NCBI RefSeq assembly: GCF_031624495.1
Contig: NZ_JAMQOP010000005.1
Span: 124,001-188,000 of the forward strand
Direction of reading: 5' to 3'
DNA: 64,000 nucleotides
Source: Halogeometricum sp. S1BR25-6
GTDB taxonomy: Archaea; Halobacteriota; Halobacteria; Halobacteriales; Haloferacaceae
The first letter of the stretch is position 1; the number at the start of each line of letters is the position of its first letter. The notes beneath the pieces are model-generated. The model was not told the origin of the DNA, made no database searches, and was given only the letters and a program-made list of their open reading frames with translations. A program made the position numbers and the translations under genes. This document shows positions 43,826-53,115 of the stretch, piece after piece.

Positions 43826-44311
43826 TCACGCGACCCGTGCTATCGCGACGGCTTCCCGATAGCACGAAACCGCCAGCAGCAGATACCCGCCGACCAAGAG
43901 CACCCACTCTCGGCGCGTCAGCGACCAGTCGCTGGGAGATCGTACGCGGTCGAACTCCTCTTTCAACCGAGGTCCAGATTTCTGATGCCACAGCATCACG
44001 CCCCGCGTCGCGACCACGATTGCAATGAACGCCGTGATCTCCATCGGGCCGCTCCGTTCAACGAGCACAGCCAGCGACGGCGCTATCCGTTCTCCTCCGA
44101 TGGCGAGCGATCCGGTCCCCCAGACCGCCCCGTACCATGGTGCTTGGACGACCTCGATGACGTATCCCATCGGTGTGTTCACCGACCGGAGCGTGTTCGC
44201 GCCGATAGCGATCAGGGAGACGCCGGCGTTCCACCCGAACAGCCACAGGAATTCCCGAGTGATACTCCCCGCGTACCGCGCGGTTACGCCCGGATTCCCA
44301 CCGCGTAACAA
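43826..44311 (-). CDS. membrane protein, possibly SpoIIM/DUF95-like, 5'-truncated?
   Basis: 161 aa with three or four hydrophobic helices (about 22-40, 64-80, 90-112, 140-158). ERSGPMEITAFIAIVVATRG resembles the C-terminal E-containing segment of SpoIIM/DUF95 proteins. The IS200/IS605-type MITE begins about 7 bases upstream of its first codon, so the original start may have been displaced. It is not clear whether it is expressed. Confidence 0.45.
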   Translation of the reverse strand: MLRGGNPGVTARYAGSITREFLWLFGWNAGVSLIAIGANTLRSVNTPMGYVIEVVQAPWYGAVWGTGSLAIGGERIAPSLAVLVERSGPMEITAFIAIVVATRGVMLWHQKSGPRLKEEFDRVRSPSDWSLTRREWVLLVGGYLLLAVSCYREAVAIARVA

Positions 44312-44317
44312 CCCTTG

Positions 44318-44630
44318 TCAGTTACCCACGACTAAAGTCGTGGGCTTGGATCTCGTCGGACCAGACGAGAGGGGCAATTTAATTGTTCGTGTTCCTCGTC
44401 CTCAAGCCGAGGGAGGGGGTTCCTGCCTCGTTTCGGAGTCGTCAGTCCCGAACTTCGAGGGTCGACTGACAGGCGGCCCCTTCCAAGAGAGAACCCCCCG
44501 TGGTCAGTAGGGGAGCAACGGTATTGACGCTCTTTTGCCCTCATGGAAGTGTTCTCACTTCGGACAGAGAACAACTTAATTGTATTGTCGGGCTTCCTCC
44601 CACGGCTACAGCCGTGGGCTTCCGCCCTTG
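44318..44630. mobile_element. IS200/IS605-type MITE
   Basis: About 310 bases bounded by hairpins CCCACGACT-AA-AGTCGTGGG (44325-44344) and CCCACGGC-TACA-GCCGTGGG (44599-44618), with GGGCTT next to both. No protein is encoded; inside are fragments such as CAATTTAATTGT and CAACTTAATTGT. The end hairpins differ in sequence from the two TnpB elements, so this is another family. It separates a truncated CPBP gene start from the 43826-44311 gene. Confidence 0.6.
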
Positions 44631-44633
44631 AAT

Positions 44634-44777
44634 CTATGTGAGCGTTGACCCGGCCCCGCTGATCGCCCACACGCTCCACAGCGACCACGAGATAGTGTAC
44701 GTGAGGGCGGTGTACCCGAGGAATGTCGCTCGGGGCGACCAGTCTGCGACAGCGATGGCGTATGATCGTGGCGGCAT
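44634..44777 (-). pseudogene. N-terminal fragment of a CPBP-like membrane protein
   Basis: 47 codons from ATG 44777 give RATFLGYTALTYTISWSLW and a second hydrophobic stretch, like the first helix of the CPBP proteins here. The frame ends in TAG (44634-44636) where the MITE begins. The catalytic region is absent downstream, so it looks like a gene interrupted by the MITE and then lost. Confidence 0.45.
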
Positions 44778-44875
44778 TCAGTCACACTCGATAGTTTGTG
44801 GCGCGACCTCCGCGCGCCGGGACTATAGTAGTGCATGGGCTCGGGCGCTCAGGTCATAGAGTGGTGTGTGCATGC

Positions 44876-45748
44876 TCAGGTTCCTCCCGAGATGGTGACG
44901 GGCTCGAACCGCTGAAGACCGAAGTACGTGTTCAGGACGGCGCCGAACCCGACGACTGCGACGACCAGTTGTGCGATCCCGCCGAGGTACGGTACGAATC
45001 CGAGGAGTTCGAGGACGAGCAGAAACGCAGCTATCCCGGCGAGCGTCGCGACTCCATCGCGCTCGATTGGAAGACGCGTCCCGATAAGGTACCCGAACAC
45101 GGCTTGGCCGTAGAGGATGATGAGAAATTCGGCGATGAGACCGACGATCGCGACCGGGAGCAAAATGAGGGTGAACGCCATATAGACGAAGAGTACGAGG
45201 AGGGTCGTTGCGCCGAGGCTGCCGACAACGGCGTTGACGAGAGCATGCTCGGTGATAGCCGCGCCGACGTTCTCGATGACGAGCGGGTGCCGTTCGACGA
45301 GCCACCACCCGAACGCACCGAGAACGAGGAACTGCAGGAGGAATCCTACGACCCGCTGAGCGGGCGAACTCGACCGAGTTGGCGGCTCAAATTGCGATAT
45401 CTGTCCGACCGAAGTATCGGAGCTGACCGTAGCAGACCCCGAATAGGTCTGGAACGTTCCGGTTACGGTCGCGCCGTCATTGACCGAGAGATTCCCGGCG
45501 AGGAGCGTCACGTCGCCGTCGACCGTCCCGTCGATGTCTGTGGTGCCACCGATCACGTAGACGTTGCCGTCGACGGTCGCGTTCTCGGGCACGGTGGTCG
45601 TTCCACCGGCGACCACGTGGACATCCGCGAGCGATTCGATGTCGTTGTCGCCCTGGAACGTCACCGACATCTCTTGGACGTCGCTGCCCCCAGCGGAGAT
45701 CATGAGGAGGACGACGATGAGGAGCGGGATAGCTTCCGTCGGACTCAT
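44876..45748 (-). CDS. bactofilin-like membrane protein
   Basis: 290 aa. After an N-terminal hydrophobic segment comes a beta-repeat region (about 40-110) with VVAGGTTTVPENATVDGNV, YVIGGTTDIDGTVDGDV and TLLAGNLSVNDGATVTG, the short stacked strands of a bactofilin/polymer-forming fold. Four or five transmembrane helices follow (about 130-275). Such proteins may form surface-associated scaffolds. Its ATG overlaps the MFS gene stop (ATGA), so it is the second gene of that operon. Confidence 0.72.
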   Translation of the reverse strand: MSPTEAIPLLIVVLLMISAGGSDVQEMSVTFQGDNDIESLADVHVVAGGTTTVPENATVDGNVYVIGGTTDIDGTVDGDVTLLAGNLSVNDGATVTGTFQTYSGSATVSSDTSVGQISQFEPPTRSSSPAQRVVGFLLQFLVLGAFGWWLVERHPLVIENVGAAITEHALVNAVVGSLGATTLLVLFVYMAFTLILLPVAIVGLIAEFLIILYGQAVFGYLIGTRLPIERDGVATLAGIAAFLLVLELLGFVPYLGGIAQLVVAVVGFGAVLNTYFGLQRFEPVTISGGT

Positions 45749-47052
45749 CCGCTCGCACCTCCGTTCTCGTAAGCGAGTTCGACCATTCGTTTAGCGTACA
45801 GCCCTACAGCGAGCCCGAACAAGAGGAGCAGAGAGAGCGCCTGCACCACGTTCAGGTGGGAGAGAAGCGTGAGGTCGACCGCTTGAAAGTACAACGCGAG
45901 CGCGGTGCTGGAGAACGTGGCGAGCCATCCGGCGACGCCGATTCCGATTGCGGAGTGGGTGCCGATCGTCTCGGGCGTCGAGAGGTCGGGCCAGAGTGCG
46001 AAGTTCAGCGTCGTGTAGAAGCTCACGGCAATCGCGTACAGAGCGGGATTCAAGGGGGAGGTCTCTTGACCGGCGATGGTCGGGAACAACGCTGCGAATC
46101 GGAGGTCGGACGTGTACATGACGTGTGTGAGCGCGAACAGTGCGAACGTCCACAGGAAGACGCGCGAAAGCGAGTAGTTCGCGTAGATGACGCCGGCCAT
46201 CACTGCACCGATGACGTGTGCAACGGCGATGAACAGCCGCGTCGAGAGATCGGGCGATTGCCAGGAACTCAGGAGGAGCGAGGGGGTGTCGATGATCCGG
46301 AGGAATCCGAGGCTGTCGATGAAGAACACACCGAACATCAAGACGACCGGGACGGCGAACGCGAGACTCCGCGTTTGAATCGGGTCCCCATAACAGAACC
46401 GCCCAGTGCCGTACGTCTCGTGTTGCGTCCCGAGAGTGTCGAGTATCGCTTCGAGGCGGTTGAAGCTGGTGAACGAGAGGACGCCGAGCACGAGGAGGCC
46501 CGGTGCCATCGCGGCGACCATTAACTGGCTGAAGACGTCGACAGACCAAGAGAGCGGAATCGCGTTTGCCAGAAAGTACGCAATCGCCGTGATCCCCGCG
46601 GCGACGTACCCGCGGTCCGGCACGGGAACGAGGTCAATTGCGAGCGAGAACGAGACGGGAAATCCGACGCCGAGCCCTATCGATGCGAGGATGATCCACC
46701 CCCCGAACACGGGAACGGTTCGAATCATGGGGGCGACGAGTGTGAGCGCGAACTGGACGCAGACGACGCCAAATAGGAGTCGGAGCTTCGTTCGGAGGTT
46801 CGTGCTCCACCCGCGTCGGTCCATCGTTGTTCCCGTCGCGACTGCGACGACGAGCGTCACGAGCGCCAGCGCCGCCATCCACATCGAGACGGCAGTCTCG
46901 GACATCCCAACGAGGCGCGTGCCGAGGTCGATGAGCCCCAACTGCACGAACGTGATGTTGTAGTAGTACCCGGCGACCATCAGCGCGACGAAGAGACCGT
47001 ACCCGGCCACTGTCATCCACCGACGCTCCCGAACGTGCGTGCTCAACTCCAT
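45745..47052 (-). CDS. MFS transporter
   Basis: A 435-aa protein with about 12 hydrophobic helices and an MFS-type cytoplasmic loop between helices 2 and 3 (TGTTMDRRGWS). The substrate cannot be told from sequence. It is translationally coupled to the downstream bactofilin-like gene through ATGA. ATG 47052 is the first start. Confidence 0.75.
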   Translation of the reverse strand: MELSTHVRERRWMTVAGYGLFVALMVAGYYYNITFVQLGLIDLGTRLVGMSETAVSMWMAALALVTLVVAVATGTTMDRRGWSTNLRTKLRLLFGVVCVQFALTLVAPMIRTVPVFGGWIILASIGLGVGFPVSFSLAIDLVPVPDRGYVAAGITAIAYFLANAIPLSWSVDVFSQLMVAAMAPGLLVLGVLSFTSFNRLEAILDTLGTQHETYGTGRFCYGDPIQTRSLAFAVPVVLMFGVFFIDSLGFLRIIDTPSLLLSSWQSPDLSTRLFIAVAHVIGAVMAGVIYANYSLSRVFLWTFALFALTHVMYTSDLRFAALFPTIAGQETSPLNPALYAIAVSFYTTLNFALWPDLSTPETIGTHSAIGIGVAGWLATFSSTALALYFQAVDLTLLSHLNVVQALSLLLLFGLAVGLYAKRMVELAYENGGASG

Positions 47053-47374
47053 TTAAGTCGTCTCGGCTGTTCGTGAACGCGAACGACCATTAAACGCGGT
47101 GTTGTAAGCAGTTGAACCCACCGTCATCGCGTTGCTTCGGTATACAATCACCGCCGCCGGCTTGAACGCTCTTCCGCTGTCAGCCCCTCCTCAACAGCTT
47201 CGACGAAACCACACTGAGAATCCGCTCGTATCAACGATCGTAGTATCATGCCCAACGATAGTACCCGACAGTGCCCGGACGACCGGACACTAATTGTCGT
47301 TGATCGAAACGGCATACGAGGTCAATATACCGCCTTGTGGTGTGAGCGATCTCAGTACTCCTCGCTTAGTCTGT
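47053..47374. other. intergenic, about 320 bases
   Basis: No gene seen. It should contain the MFS operon promoter. TATACAATC (about 47142-47150) is AT-rich but is placed on the wrong strand for certainty. Confidence 0.3.
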
Positions 47375-48232
47375 TCATAGTTCAGTTCCGGCATGCGTCT
47401 GGGTTCTGGACGACCTGCGGGTGATTGCGCGAATGAATCGAATCGTGAGTCCGAGACCGATGAGACTCAGGACGCCAAACAGCACGATCTGAGGGAGAGG
47501 GACGGATTGACCGCTCTGGAGCATGAATGCGATCATGGCGAGCACCGCGAGACCGAGGGTAGTGCCTTTCACGAGGAGGACGGCGGTGAAAACGTAACCC
47601 CACGCTCGCCGCTTCCAGAGGAAGACCGCCGAAAGGGCGAACGACGGGACGACGATACCGAGGTCCAGTGATTGGATAACCGGTACAGGAAGCGTCGTTT
47701 CGGCGATACTGGGGGGTCTCGTTCCGGCGAGACTCGCCGGGCCAACCTCTGCGAGCCACATCAGCGCTACGAGTACGGCGACAAACGCTTGGAAAGCGAC
47801 GTATCCACGGATGGGATGACCGTCAAGTGCTTCCTTCAGGTCTGTCGGGTCGATACGAGCGACCCCACCGATGAGCGTGAACAACGTCAGTGCGAACAGT
47901 GCGACGTAGACGAGGTAAAGCTCGTTGAACGCCGTGAGCAACGCGTACGAGGCGTACGTGTAGAGGAGGTAGCCGGTGACACCGAGCCAGACGATGTAGC
48001 CGCGGATCGACCCCCGATATGCGTAATAGAGGGCGCCGGCGAGTACGGGAACGGCGGCGATGAGCGTCAGCAGATCCTGCCCGTACAACTGCGGGAGGAG
48101 GACTTCGGCGTCCCGGTAGAACTCCGGAACGAACAGCCCGACGACCGTCGCGAGAACCGTGAGAAGGAGGGTAATCGTCGACAAAACCAGGTACGGCCGA
48201 GTGAGGCGTCGAGGTGATCGCACCGCGGTCAT
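47375..48232 (-). CDS. polytopic membrane protein, unknown family
   Basis: A 285-aa protein with eight hydrophobic segments, basic start (SPRRLTRPY) and basic end (RRSSRTQTH). I do not recognise the family; it resembles small haloarchaeal membrane proteins with several Tyr in the middle helices (YLLYTYASYALL). Its ATG overlaps the stop of the flavodoxin gene (ATGA at 48229-48232), so they form an operon. Confidence 0.65.
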   Translation of the reverse strand: MTAVRSPRRLTRPYLVLSTITLLLTVLATVVGLFVPEFYRDAEVLLPQLYGQDLLTLIAAVPVLAGALYYAYRGSIRGYIVWLGVTGYLLYTYASYALLTAFNELYLVYVALFALTLFTLIGGVARIDPTDLKEALDGHPIRGYVAFQAFVAVLVALMWLAEVGPASLAGTRPPSIAETTLPVPVIQSLDLGIVVPSFALSAVFLWKRRAWGYVFTAVLLVKGTTLGLAVLAMIAFMLQSGQSVPLPQIVLFGVLSLIGLGLTIRFIRAITRRSSRTQTHAGTEL

Positions 48233-48810
48233 TCCGGCGAGTCCTCCGGAGGGTCCGGCACGACGCCGAGACGGCCTTCGACAAACGAGGCGACATCCGC
48301 TGCGAACGCATCGACCGCGTCCCAGTCCGTGAACTCAATGTCGCCCGTCGGGTTCCGATCCTCGGCGAGGAGGTCCTTCGCGATTCGCTTCATCATGAGG
48401 CGTTTGAGGAACCCGTACTCGGAGAACCGAAGCGCGCCACCGAACTGTCCGATTCGATCCGGATGCCACCCGGTCTCAGTGAGGAACGACTCAACGTACC
48501 CTGCGGCTTCTTCGCGTTTCTCCTCGTTCGCCGAGGAGAGCGAAATCTGGAAGAACGCGGTCGGCATCTCGGACAGGGCCTCGCGATTGTCGGTGACGAA
48601 GTCACGAACCTCGTCTTGGTGTTTACCCACGTGGATCGACGCACCCACGATGACGGCGTCGTACCCTTCCAAAGTGAACGATTCTGGTCGGTCGCGCACG
48701 TCAAGAACGCTCGCCTCGTGGCCGTGCTCTCCGATAGTCGCGGCGATCCGATCTGCGATCTTCGCCGTTTGGCCTTCTCCCGTCGCGTAGGTTACCAGAA
48801 AGGAACTCAT
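48229..48810 (-). CDS. flavodoxin-domain protein (HemG-like)
   Basis: A 193-aa protein. The FMN-binding first loop reads LVTYATGEGQTAKIA, then VIVGASIHVGKHQDEVRDFV and FFQISLSS, matching the menaquinone-dependent protoporphyrinogen oxidase/flavodoxin family. In this genome it may be a general flavodoxin reductase partner rather than a haem enzyme. ATG 48810 is chosen because a longer frame upstream has no flavodoxin features. It is coupled to a membrane protein gene downstream. Confidence 0.8.
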   Translation of the reverse strand: MSSFLVTYATGEGQTAKIADRIAATIGEHGHEASVLDVRDRPESFTLEGYDAVIVGASIHVGKHQDEVRDFVTDNREALSEMPTAFFQISLSSANEEKREEAAGYVESFLTETGWHPDRIGQFGGALRFSEYGFLKRLMMKRIAKDLLAEDRNPTGDIEFTDWDAVDAFAADVASFVEGRLGVVPDPPEDSPE

Positions 48811-49297
48811 CTGTTCTCTAACCTCAGCAAGGACGTTCAGCACGGTACTCAATAAAGACTGGTCGGACCCAATCCCGTTCGAGTCGTGGCGTGCTGGAGG
48901 TATCGGGTGGCACGGAAAACACCGTGTTCGCAATCGGCGCTCAGGCGGGAAAGCACTCGTCATCAACCGTCCGGATTTCGTCGTACCGGACATCGCTCAG
49001 CCGCAGAGAAGCGATGCGAACGATTTTGTGACCCTCGTTCGACGTCTCCAAGCGAGGGCCATGTCTCGAATGCCTGCTTCGATTCCGTCCCTTGCATGTT
49101 CGATGCTGACAGCGGGCCGTACGTCTCTCAGACCGAACCCGGACAGTTACACGACCGCGACCATCCGGAACGCGACGGTTCACAGAGGGACCGCCGCTGA
49201 CGGATACATCGGGGTTGGACGCGGAAACTACCCCTGGCCGGAGCGCTAACAGCGATGGTATCTCACCACGCACTGTCGGGAGCTATCGACCGCCACC
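48811..49297. other. degenerate region
   Basis: Nothing intact. GC content stays high and short open frames occur on both strands, suggesting decayed coding sequence. The right part grades into an alpha/beta hydrolase tail. Confidence 0.3.
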
Positions 49298-49426
49298 CCA
49301 GTCATCGTCCGCGACGCCGGTCACACCGTCAACCTCGAACGACCAGCGGCCTACACCGACATCGTCCGCGAGTTCGTTACAACACTGTGTCAAGACGACG
49401 ACGGTTTGTTTCGCGAAGTGTTCTGA
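49298..49426 (+). pseudogene. alpha/beta hydrolase, C-terminal fragment
   Basis: The frame ending at TGA 49424-49426 reads TPVIVRDAGHTVNLERPAA, then YTDIVREFV, the catalytic His (in AGHTVN) and terminal helix of an alpha/beta hydrolase. No nucleophile region survives upstream. Confidence 0.6.
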
Positions 49427-49510
49427 AGCGCCAATCCGACGGTTAACAATTCCCGTACCCGTTCGAGACTGACCGCCGCGAATTATGACCTCTGGCGACG
49501 ATCGTCTTGT

Positions 49511-50518
49511 ATGCCATCAGCAGACCTTACGCGGTCGGTCTGGCAGGTCGAGGCCGACGACTTCCCGTCGGACGGCACTATCGAAGACCAGGCAACGTTC
49601 TTGCTCCGGTACGCCATCCTGGCCCCGTCGAGTCACAACTCGCAACCGTGGTCGTTCCGCGTGACTGGAAACGCGATCAGCATTACTGCCGACGAGTCCC
49701 GCTGGCTCGACGCTGCCGACCCGGACAAGCGGGAGCTTTACATCAGCGTCGGCTGCGCTGTCGAGAACTGCTGTATCGCTGCCGAGCATTTTGGCTTCGA
49801 CCCGCAGGTCGAGTACCACGATCCCGAATCCGCCGACCTCGCCGTTACCCTGATGCTGGGGGAACGCGACCTCAAAGACCCGAGGCCAGCTGAGCTGTTC
49901 GACGCGCTTACGACCCGTGTCACGAGCCACGAAGTGTTCGAGGACCGCCCCCTCGCAGCGGACACCCAAGAGCGACTGTCGAGCGTCGTTCGAGAGGCTG
50001 GCGTCACCCTTCACCTCGTCGGAGACCCAGACACACGGGACGCAATCGGCGAATTGCAGGCTGACGCCGACCGACGCCAGATGAACGACCCCGAGTATCG
50101 GAAGGAACTGGGACACTGGATCGGCCTCGGTGCACTCGGCAGTTCTTGGCTCGCGGCCCGTATTGGCCAAACTGTCATCACTCACCTCGACATCGGCGAC
50201 CGGGAAGCGGCAAAGAACTCGAAACTGATCCAGAGCGCGCCGGTGGTGGCCGTCCTGACGACGGCCGCTGACGACCCGCCCGCTCAGGTCAGGACTGGGC
50301 TAGCCTTCGAGCGGGTAGGGCTGCTTGCCAGCACCGAAGGCGTTGCCGTCCATCCGATGAGTCAGACGCTTGAGCGGTCCGAGACTCGGGAACGACTCAG
50401 GCGCCTCCTCCCGGATGGAGCAGGTCGTCCACAGCACCTCTTCCGACTGGGACACACCGATGAAGAGACCAATCACACCCCTCGCTGGCCGCTCGAGACG
50501 TTTCTCTCCGAGGCGTGA
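49511..50518 (+). CDS. Acg-type nitroreductase-family protein
   Basis: A 335-aa protein with LAPSSHNSQPWSFRV near the N-terminus (about 37-51), the FMN-binding start of the nitroreductase fold. The long two-domain form is typical of the Acg subfamily, which in mycobacteria is dormancy-linked and may sequester FMN rather than reduce nitro compounds. The C-terminal part has GLLASTEGVAVHPMSQ, matching the second nitroreductase half. It stands alone and convergent with a CPBP gene. Confidence 0.85.
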   Translation: MPSADLTRSVWQVEADDFPSDGTIEDQATFLLRYAILAPSSHNSQPWSFRVTGNAISITADESRWLDAADPDKRELYISVGCAVENCCIAAEHFGFDPQVEYHDPESADLAVTLMLGERDLKDPRPAELFDALTTRVTSHEVFEDRPLAADTQERLSSVVREAGVTLHLVGDPDTRDAIGELQADADRRQMNDPEYRKELGHWIGLGALGSSWLAARIGQTVITHLDIGDREAAKNSKLIQSAPVVAVLTTAADDPPAQVRTGLAFERVGLLASTEGVAVHPMSQTLERSETRERLRRLLPDGAGRPQHLFRLGHTDEETNHTPRWPLETFLSEA

Positions 50519-50557
50519 GACGTGGGTGAAGAAGTAGGAGGGCAAAGACGGATACTG

Positions 50558-51448
50558 TCACTCACGATTGTCTATCCGGGATGGCGTCATGCCTTCCTCA
50601 GCAGCGTGGTTTCCCGGCGCAGGTGTCGTGTAGTCCAGTCCACCCTCCGGAAGCGGGTTCGGGGATAGCCGGTCAGTATCGTACCGCCAAACCAGAATTG
50701 CCACGACCGTCCAGACGACGGCGAGCAGCGCGACCTGTGATGCCACCTCGCCGCCGATGACGCCGCCAGCGGTCGTCACCGAGACGGCATTCGAGAGCGT
50801 GTGGAAGACGACGGCGACGAGCACGCGACCGCCGGCCGCGTTGTAGAGCCACGTCGTAATGATGCTGATTCCGACGACCGCGGCGGCGTACAGCGCGAAG
50901 GGCGTTCCCGCTTGCGAACTCCCGGGCATCAGGAACAGCGGAACGTGCCAGAGCGCCCAGATGACACCGATGACGATGCTCGCCTGGAACGCACCGATCC
51001 GCCGCTGGAGGACCGGCAGGGCGAGACCGCGCCAGCCCGGTTCCTCTAGGCCCCCCCTGATGAGTGTCGCGAACGCGACTGCCGGGATTGCCGCTGCTGG
51101 CAGGACGCCGGCACGGTCGAACCCGCCACCGGCCCCGACGAACACAACGAGCGCACCGACGTAGAGTACCACTGGCATCAGCACCGCGGCGACCCAGACG
51201 CGCGGAGGTGCCCCTATGTCGATGAGGTTCCTGAACCACGAGCGACTGTCCCCACCAGCAGCAGCGACGACGATAGCTGCGAGGAAGGGACCGAACCCCC
51301 CGAGCAAGATGAGTGGCGTCACGAACGACGAGCGCCCGGCCCGAAGGTCGACAGCGACGATCCCCCACGGTATCCACGTCAGAGCAAACGTGAGAAGAAC
51401 AAACGTAGCGAAGCGATAGCGGCGGACGAAAAAGCGTAGAGACTTCAT
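50558..51448 (-). CDS. CPBP-family intramembrane metalloprotease (4 of 5)
   Basis: A 296-aa polytopic protein with RGGLEEPGWRGLALP (EE-x3-R), WALWHVPLF and FHTLSNAVSV. It could also start at ATG 51484; the shorter MKSLRFF start is preferred because it begins close to the first helix. Similar in motif and length to the proteins at 40048 and 42883. The C-terminal 40 residues are hydrophilic. Confidence 0.88.
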   Translation of the reverse strand: MKSLRFFVRRYRFATFVLLTFALTWIPWGIVAVDLRAGRSSFVTPLILLGGFGPFLAAIVVAAAGGDSRSWFRNLIDIGAPPRVWVAAVLMPVVLYVGALVVFVGAGGGFDRAGVLPAAAIPAVAFATLIRGGLEEPGWRGLALPVLQRRIGAFQASIVIGVIWALWHVPLFLMPGSSQAGTPFALYAAAVVGISIITTWLYNAAGGRVLVAVVFHTLSNAVSVTTAGGVIGGEVASQVALLAVVWTVVAILVWRYDTDRLSPNPLPEGGLDYTTPAPGNHAAEEGMTPSRIDNRE

Positions 51449-51754
51449 AGCCAGATCACAGGGGTCTGTTCGAACCGGAATCATATAATGTCAGATGGCT
51501 GCTCTCGCTAGACAGGAACGAGATTCCGGAGTCTTTCTCGGCGGTTCTCCAGAGAAATTCGCGAGGCGGTGTACGCCGAGAACGACTGAGAAGTACGACG
51601 AGAATCGCGAGTGTCGTTAGGCCGACCCTTCCAGCAACGGCTGTCTTGGAACGAGAGCGGTTGTAGTTTGTCCAATTCGAGAGCGTCGATCTAGACCAGT
51701 TTCGAGCCGGTGAAATCCGAGTGCCCTCGCATCAGAACTCCGTAGAGCGCTCTC

Positions 51755-52624
51755 TCAGACCACCGCGACTTGGACGAGCGAGAGCGCGACGAGGGGGACG
51801 TGAAAAGAGGCGTGAGCCACCATCGCGGCCTCGAGGCTCCGTCGCCAGTAGAGCCATCCAAAGAGGATTCCTGCGACCGTGTTCAGGAGAACCGTCCGCG
51901 CGATCAGTGCTGGGGTGAGATCGACCGATTGAGCGAGTGCGGGGAGGTGACCTAAGCCGAATAGGATGGCGGAGACCAGGATTGCAACCCACATGACAAC
52001 CGGTCGTGGGCCGTCAATCCGACGGCCGGTGGCGCGCCACCCGACGAACGCGAGCACGGACATGAGTCCAAACCGGAGCATGAGTTCTTCGGTGATCCCT
52101 CCATAGAGAAATCGAACGGGCGCGTACGCGATGACATCCAAAACGGTCGGTCTGGTTGCTCCGATCACGGACTGTGGCAGGTCCTGTGCGACGAACGGAG
52201 CCATCACTGCGTCGAGGGCGACGACCAAGACTCCCCCGAGGATGCCGATTCCGACGGCGAGTCTGACCTCCCCACGGAGGCGGCGCCAGATGCCGTCGCC
52301 AGTTCCAGCCCGACCGATGACGTACGACTGCAGTCCTACTCGGGGCGCCGCGTACGCACCGAGCAGACATGCGACGACGAGGAGCAGCAGCGGATTAACA
52401 GCTGAGAGGAGGGCGAGAAGCGGAAGCGACAGTCCAGCGGGGACGGCGGTCAGCGGTGTCGTGAGGTAGATGTAGCCGACGAGCGCTACGATTCCGGGTA
52501 CGCCTAGCAGCAAGGCTAGACCGAACCGCTGGACGAACGAGGTCCCGTTCTCGGGGGAGGACATGGACGGGTCGACTCCCGATGCCGAGAAAGAGGTTGT
52601 GGAACTGCCTCCTTCCGTTGTCAT
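51755..52624 (-). CDS. CPBP-family intramembrane metalloprotease (5 of 5)
   Basis: A 289-aa protein with a disordered Ser-rich N-terminus, then eight helices. The motifs are GGITEELMLRFG (EE-x3-R), FGLGHLPAL and HASFHVPLV, so it is a more distant CPBP member. ATG 52624 overlaps the stop of an upstream truncated gene as ATGA, supporting this start. A longer frame upstream crosses a TnpB end fragment and is rejected. Confidence 0.85.
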   Translation of the reverse strand: MTTEGGSSTTSFSASGVDPSMSSPENGTSFVQRFGLALLLGVPGIVALVGYIYLTTPLTAVPAGLSLPLLALLSAVNPLLLLVVACLLGAYAAPRVGLQSYVIGRAGTGDGIWRRLRGEVRLAVGIGILGGVLVVALDAVMAPFVAQDLPQSVIGATRPTVLDVIAYAPVRFLYGGITEELMLRFGLMSVLAFVGWRATGRRIDGPRPVVMWVAILVSAILFGLGHLPALAQSVDLTPALIARTVLLNTVAGILFGWLYWRRSLEAAMVAHASFHVPLVALSLVQVAVV

Positions 52625-52735
52625 TTCCCCTCTAATCGTTGGCCGGGGGTTGGCGTAGTTGCTGCATCTGCCTCGGCCTCGTACCCGAGTTGACCGCCCG
52701 TGGCGACGAGCAGCACGGCCACAACCACCCAGGTG
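52621..52735 (-). pseudogene. C-terminal fragment of a membrane protein
   Basis: 37 codons reading VTWVVVAVLLVATGGQLG, then EADAATTPTPGQ, ending in TGA overlapped with the start of the CPBP gene at 52624. The 5' part has been replaced by a TnpB-element end at about 52735. It was the first gene of a two-gene operon. Confidence 0.5.
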
Positions 52736-52790
52736 ACATCCTCCCCGCCGTTCACGGCGGGGCTTCCCGTACCGCAGTTGGGATATTTGC
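52733..52790 (-). mobile_element. solo right end of a TnpB-type element
   Basis: TGACATCCTCC at 52734-52744 is followed by hairpin CCCCGCCG-TTCA-CGGCGGGG (52743-52762) and TTGGGATAT, matching the right ends at 28652 and 37008. No tnpB remains, so it is a solo end left by decay or recombination. Confidence 0.65.
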
Positions 52791-52796
52791 TGGTCT

Positions 52797-52925
52797 ATGA
52801 CACGATTTATCGAGTACGTGGCCGTCAACGACGAGAAATTCTCGTGGGACCGCGTCGTCCTCGCCCACAAAGAGGTCGGAGCCTCCGATATCTCGTACTA
52901 CGAGACCCAGATCGTCAGTTGTTGA
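52797..52925 (+). pseudogene. short coding-like fragment, 42 codons
   Basis: ATG 52797 opens a frame with haloarchaeal protein character (VAVNDEKFSWDRVVLAH, then SDISYYETQ). It directly follows the solo TnpB end. Whether it is a small gene or a truncated one is unclear. No family recognised. Confidence 0.3.
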
Positions 52926-53028
52926 GAGTGTGTTGTTACCACTCGTCTGAGGTCGGATCAAGATGCGATAGAAAACCGCTGAGATTCGGGAAAGCGAACT
53001 TGGCTGTCTTCATCGAGGTTGACGAGAA

Positions 53029-53070
53029 TTAACCAACACTACGGAAAAAAATAAGCAGCCTGTTGGTTAC
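53029..53070. repeat. palindrome 4 (TTAACCAACA...TGTTGGTTA)
   Basis: TTAACCAACA (53029-53038) and TGTTGGTTA (53061-53069) form the same half-sites, with a 22-base spacer. As at 8478, a TAA in the first arm closes a preceding frame (...AVFIEVDEN). It borders the left side of origin 2. Confidence 0.65.
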
Positions 53071-53115
53071 GGTGGAATCTGATTATAGGGGTGAGAGGAC
53101 AGTTTGAGCCGCGAT

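Noticed and set aside
44798-45772. Long plus-strand open frame (324 codons) opposite the bactofilin-like gene
   Set aside because: Extremely charged, low-complexity translation with no folded features; the minus-strand frame has clear beta repeats and transmembrane helices.
52625-52870. N-terminal extension of the CPBP gene at 51755
   Set aside because: The extension runs through a TnpB end hairpin and an unrelated gene fragment; the ATG at 52624 is supported by an ATGA overlap.
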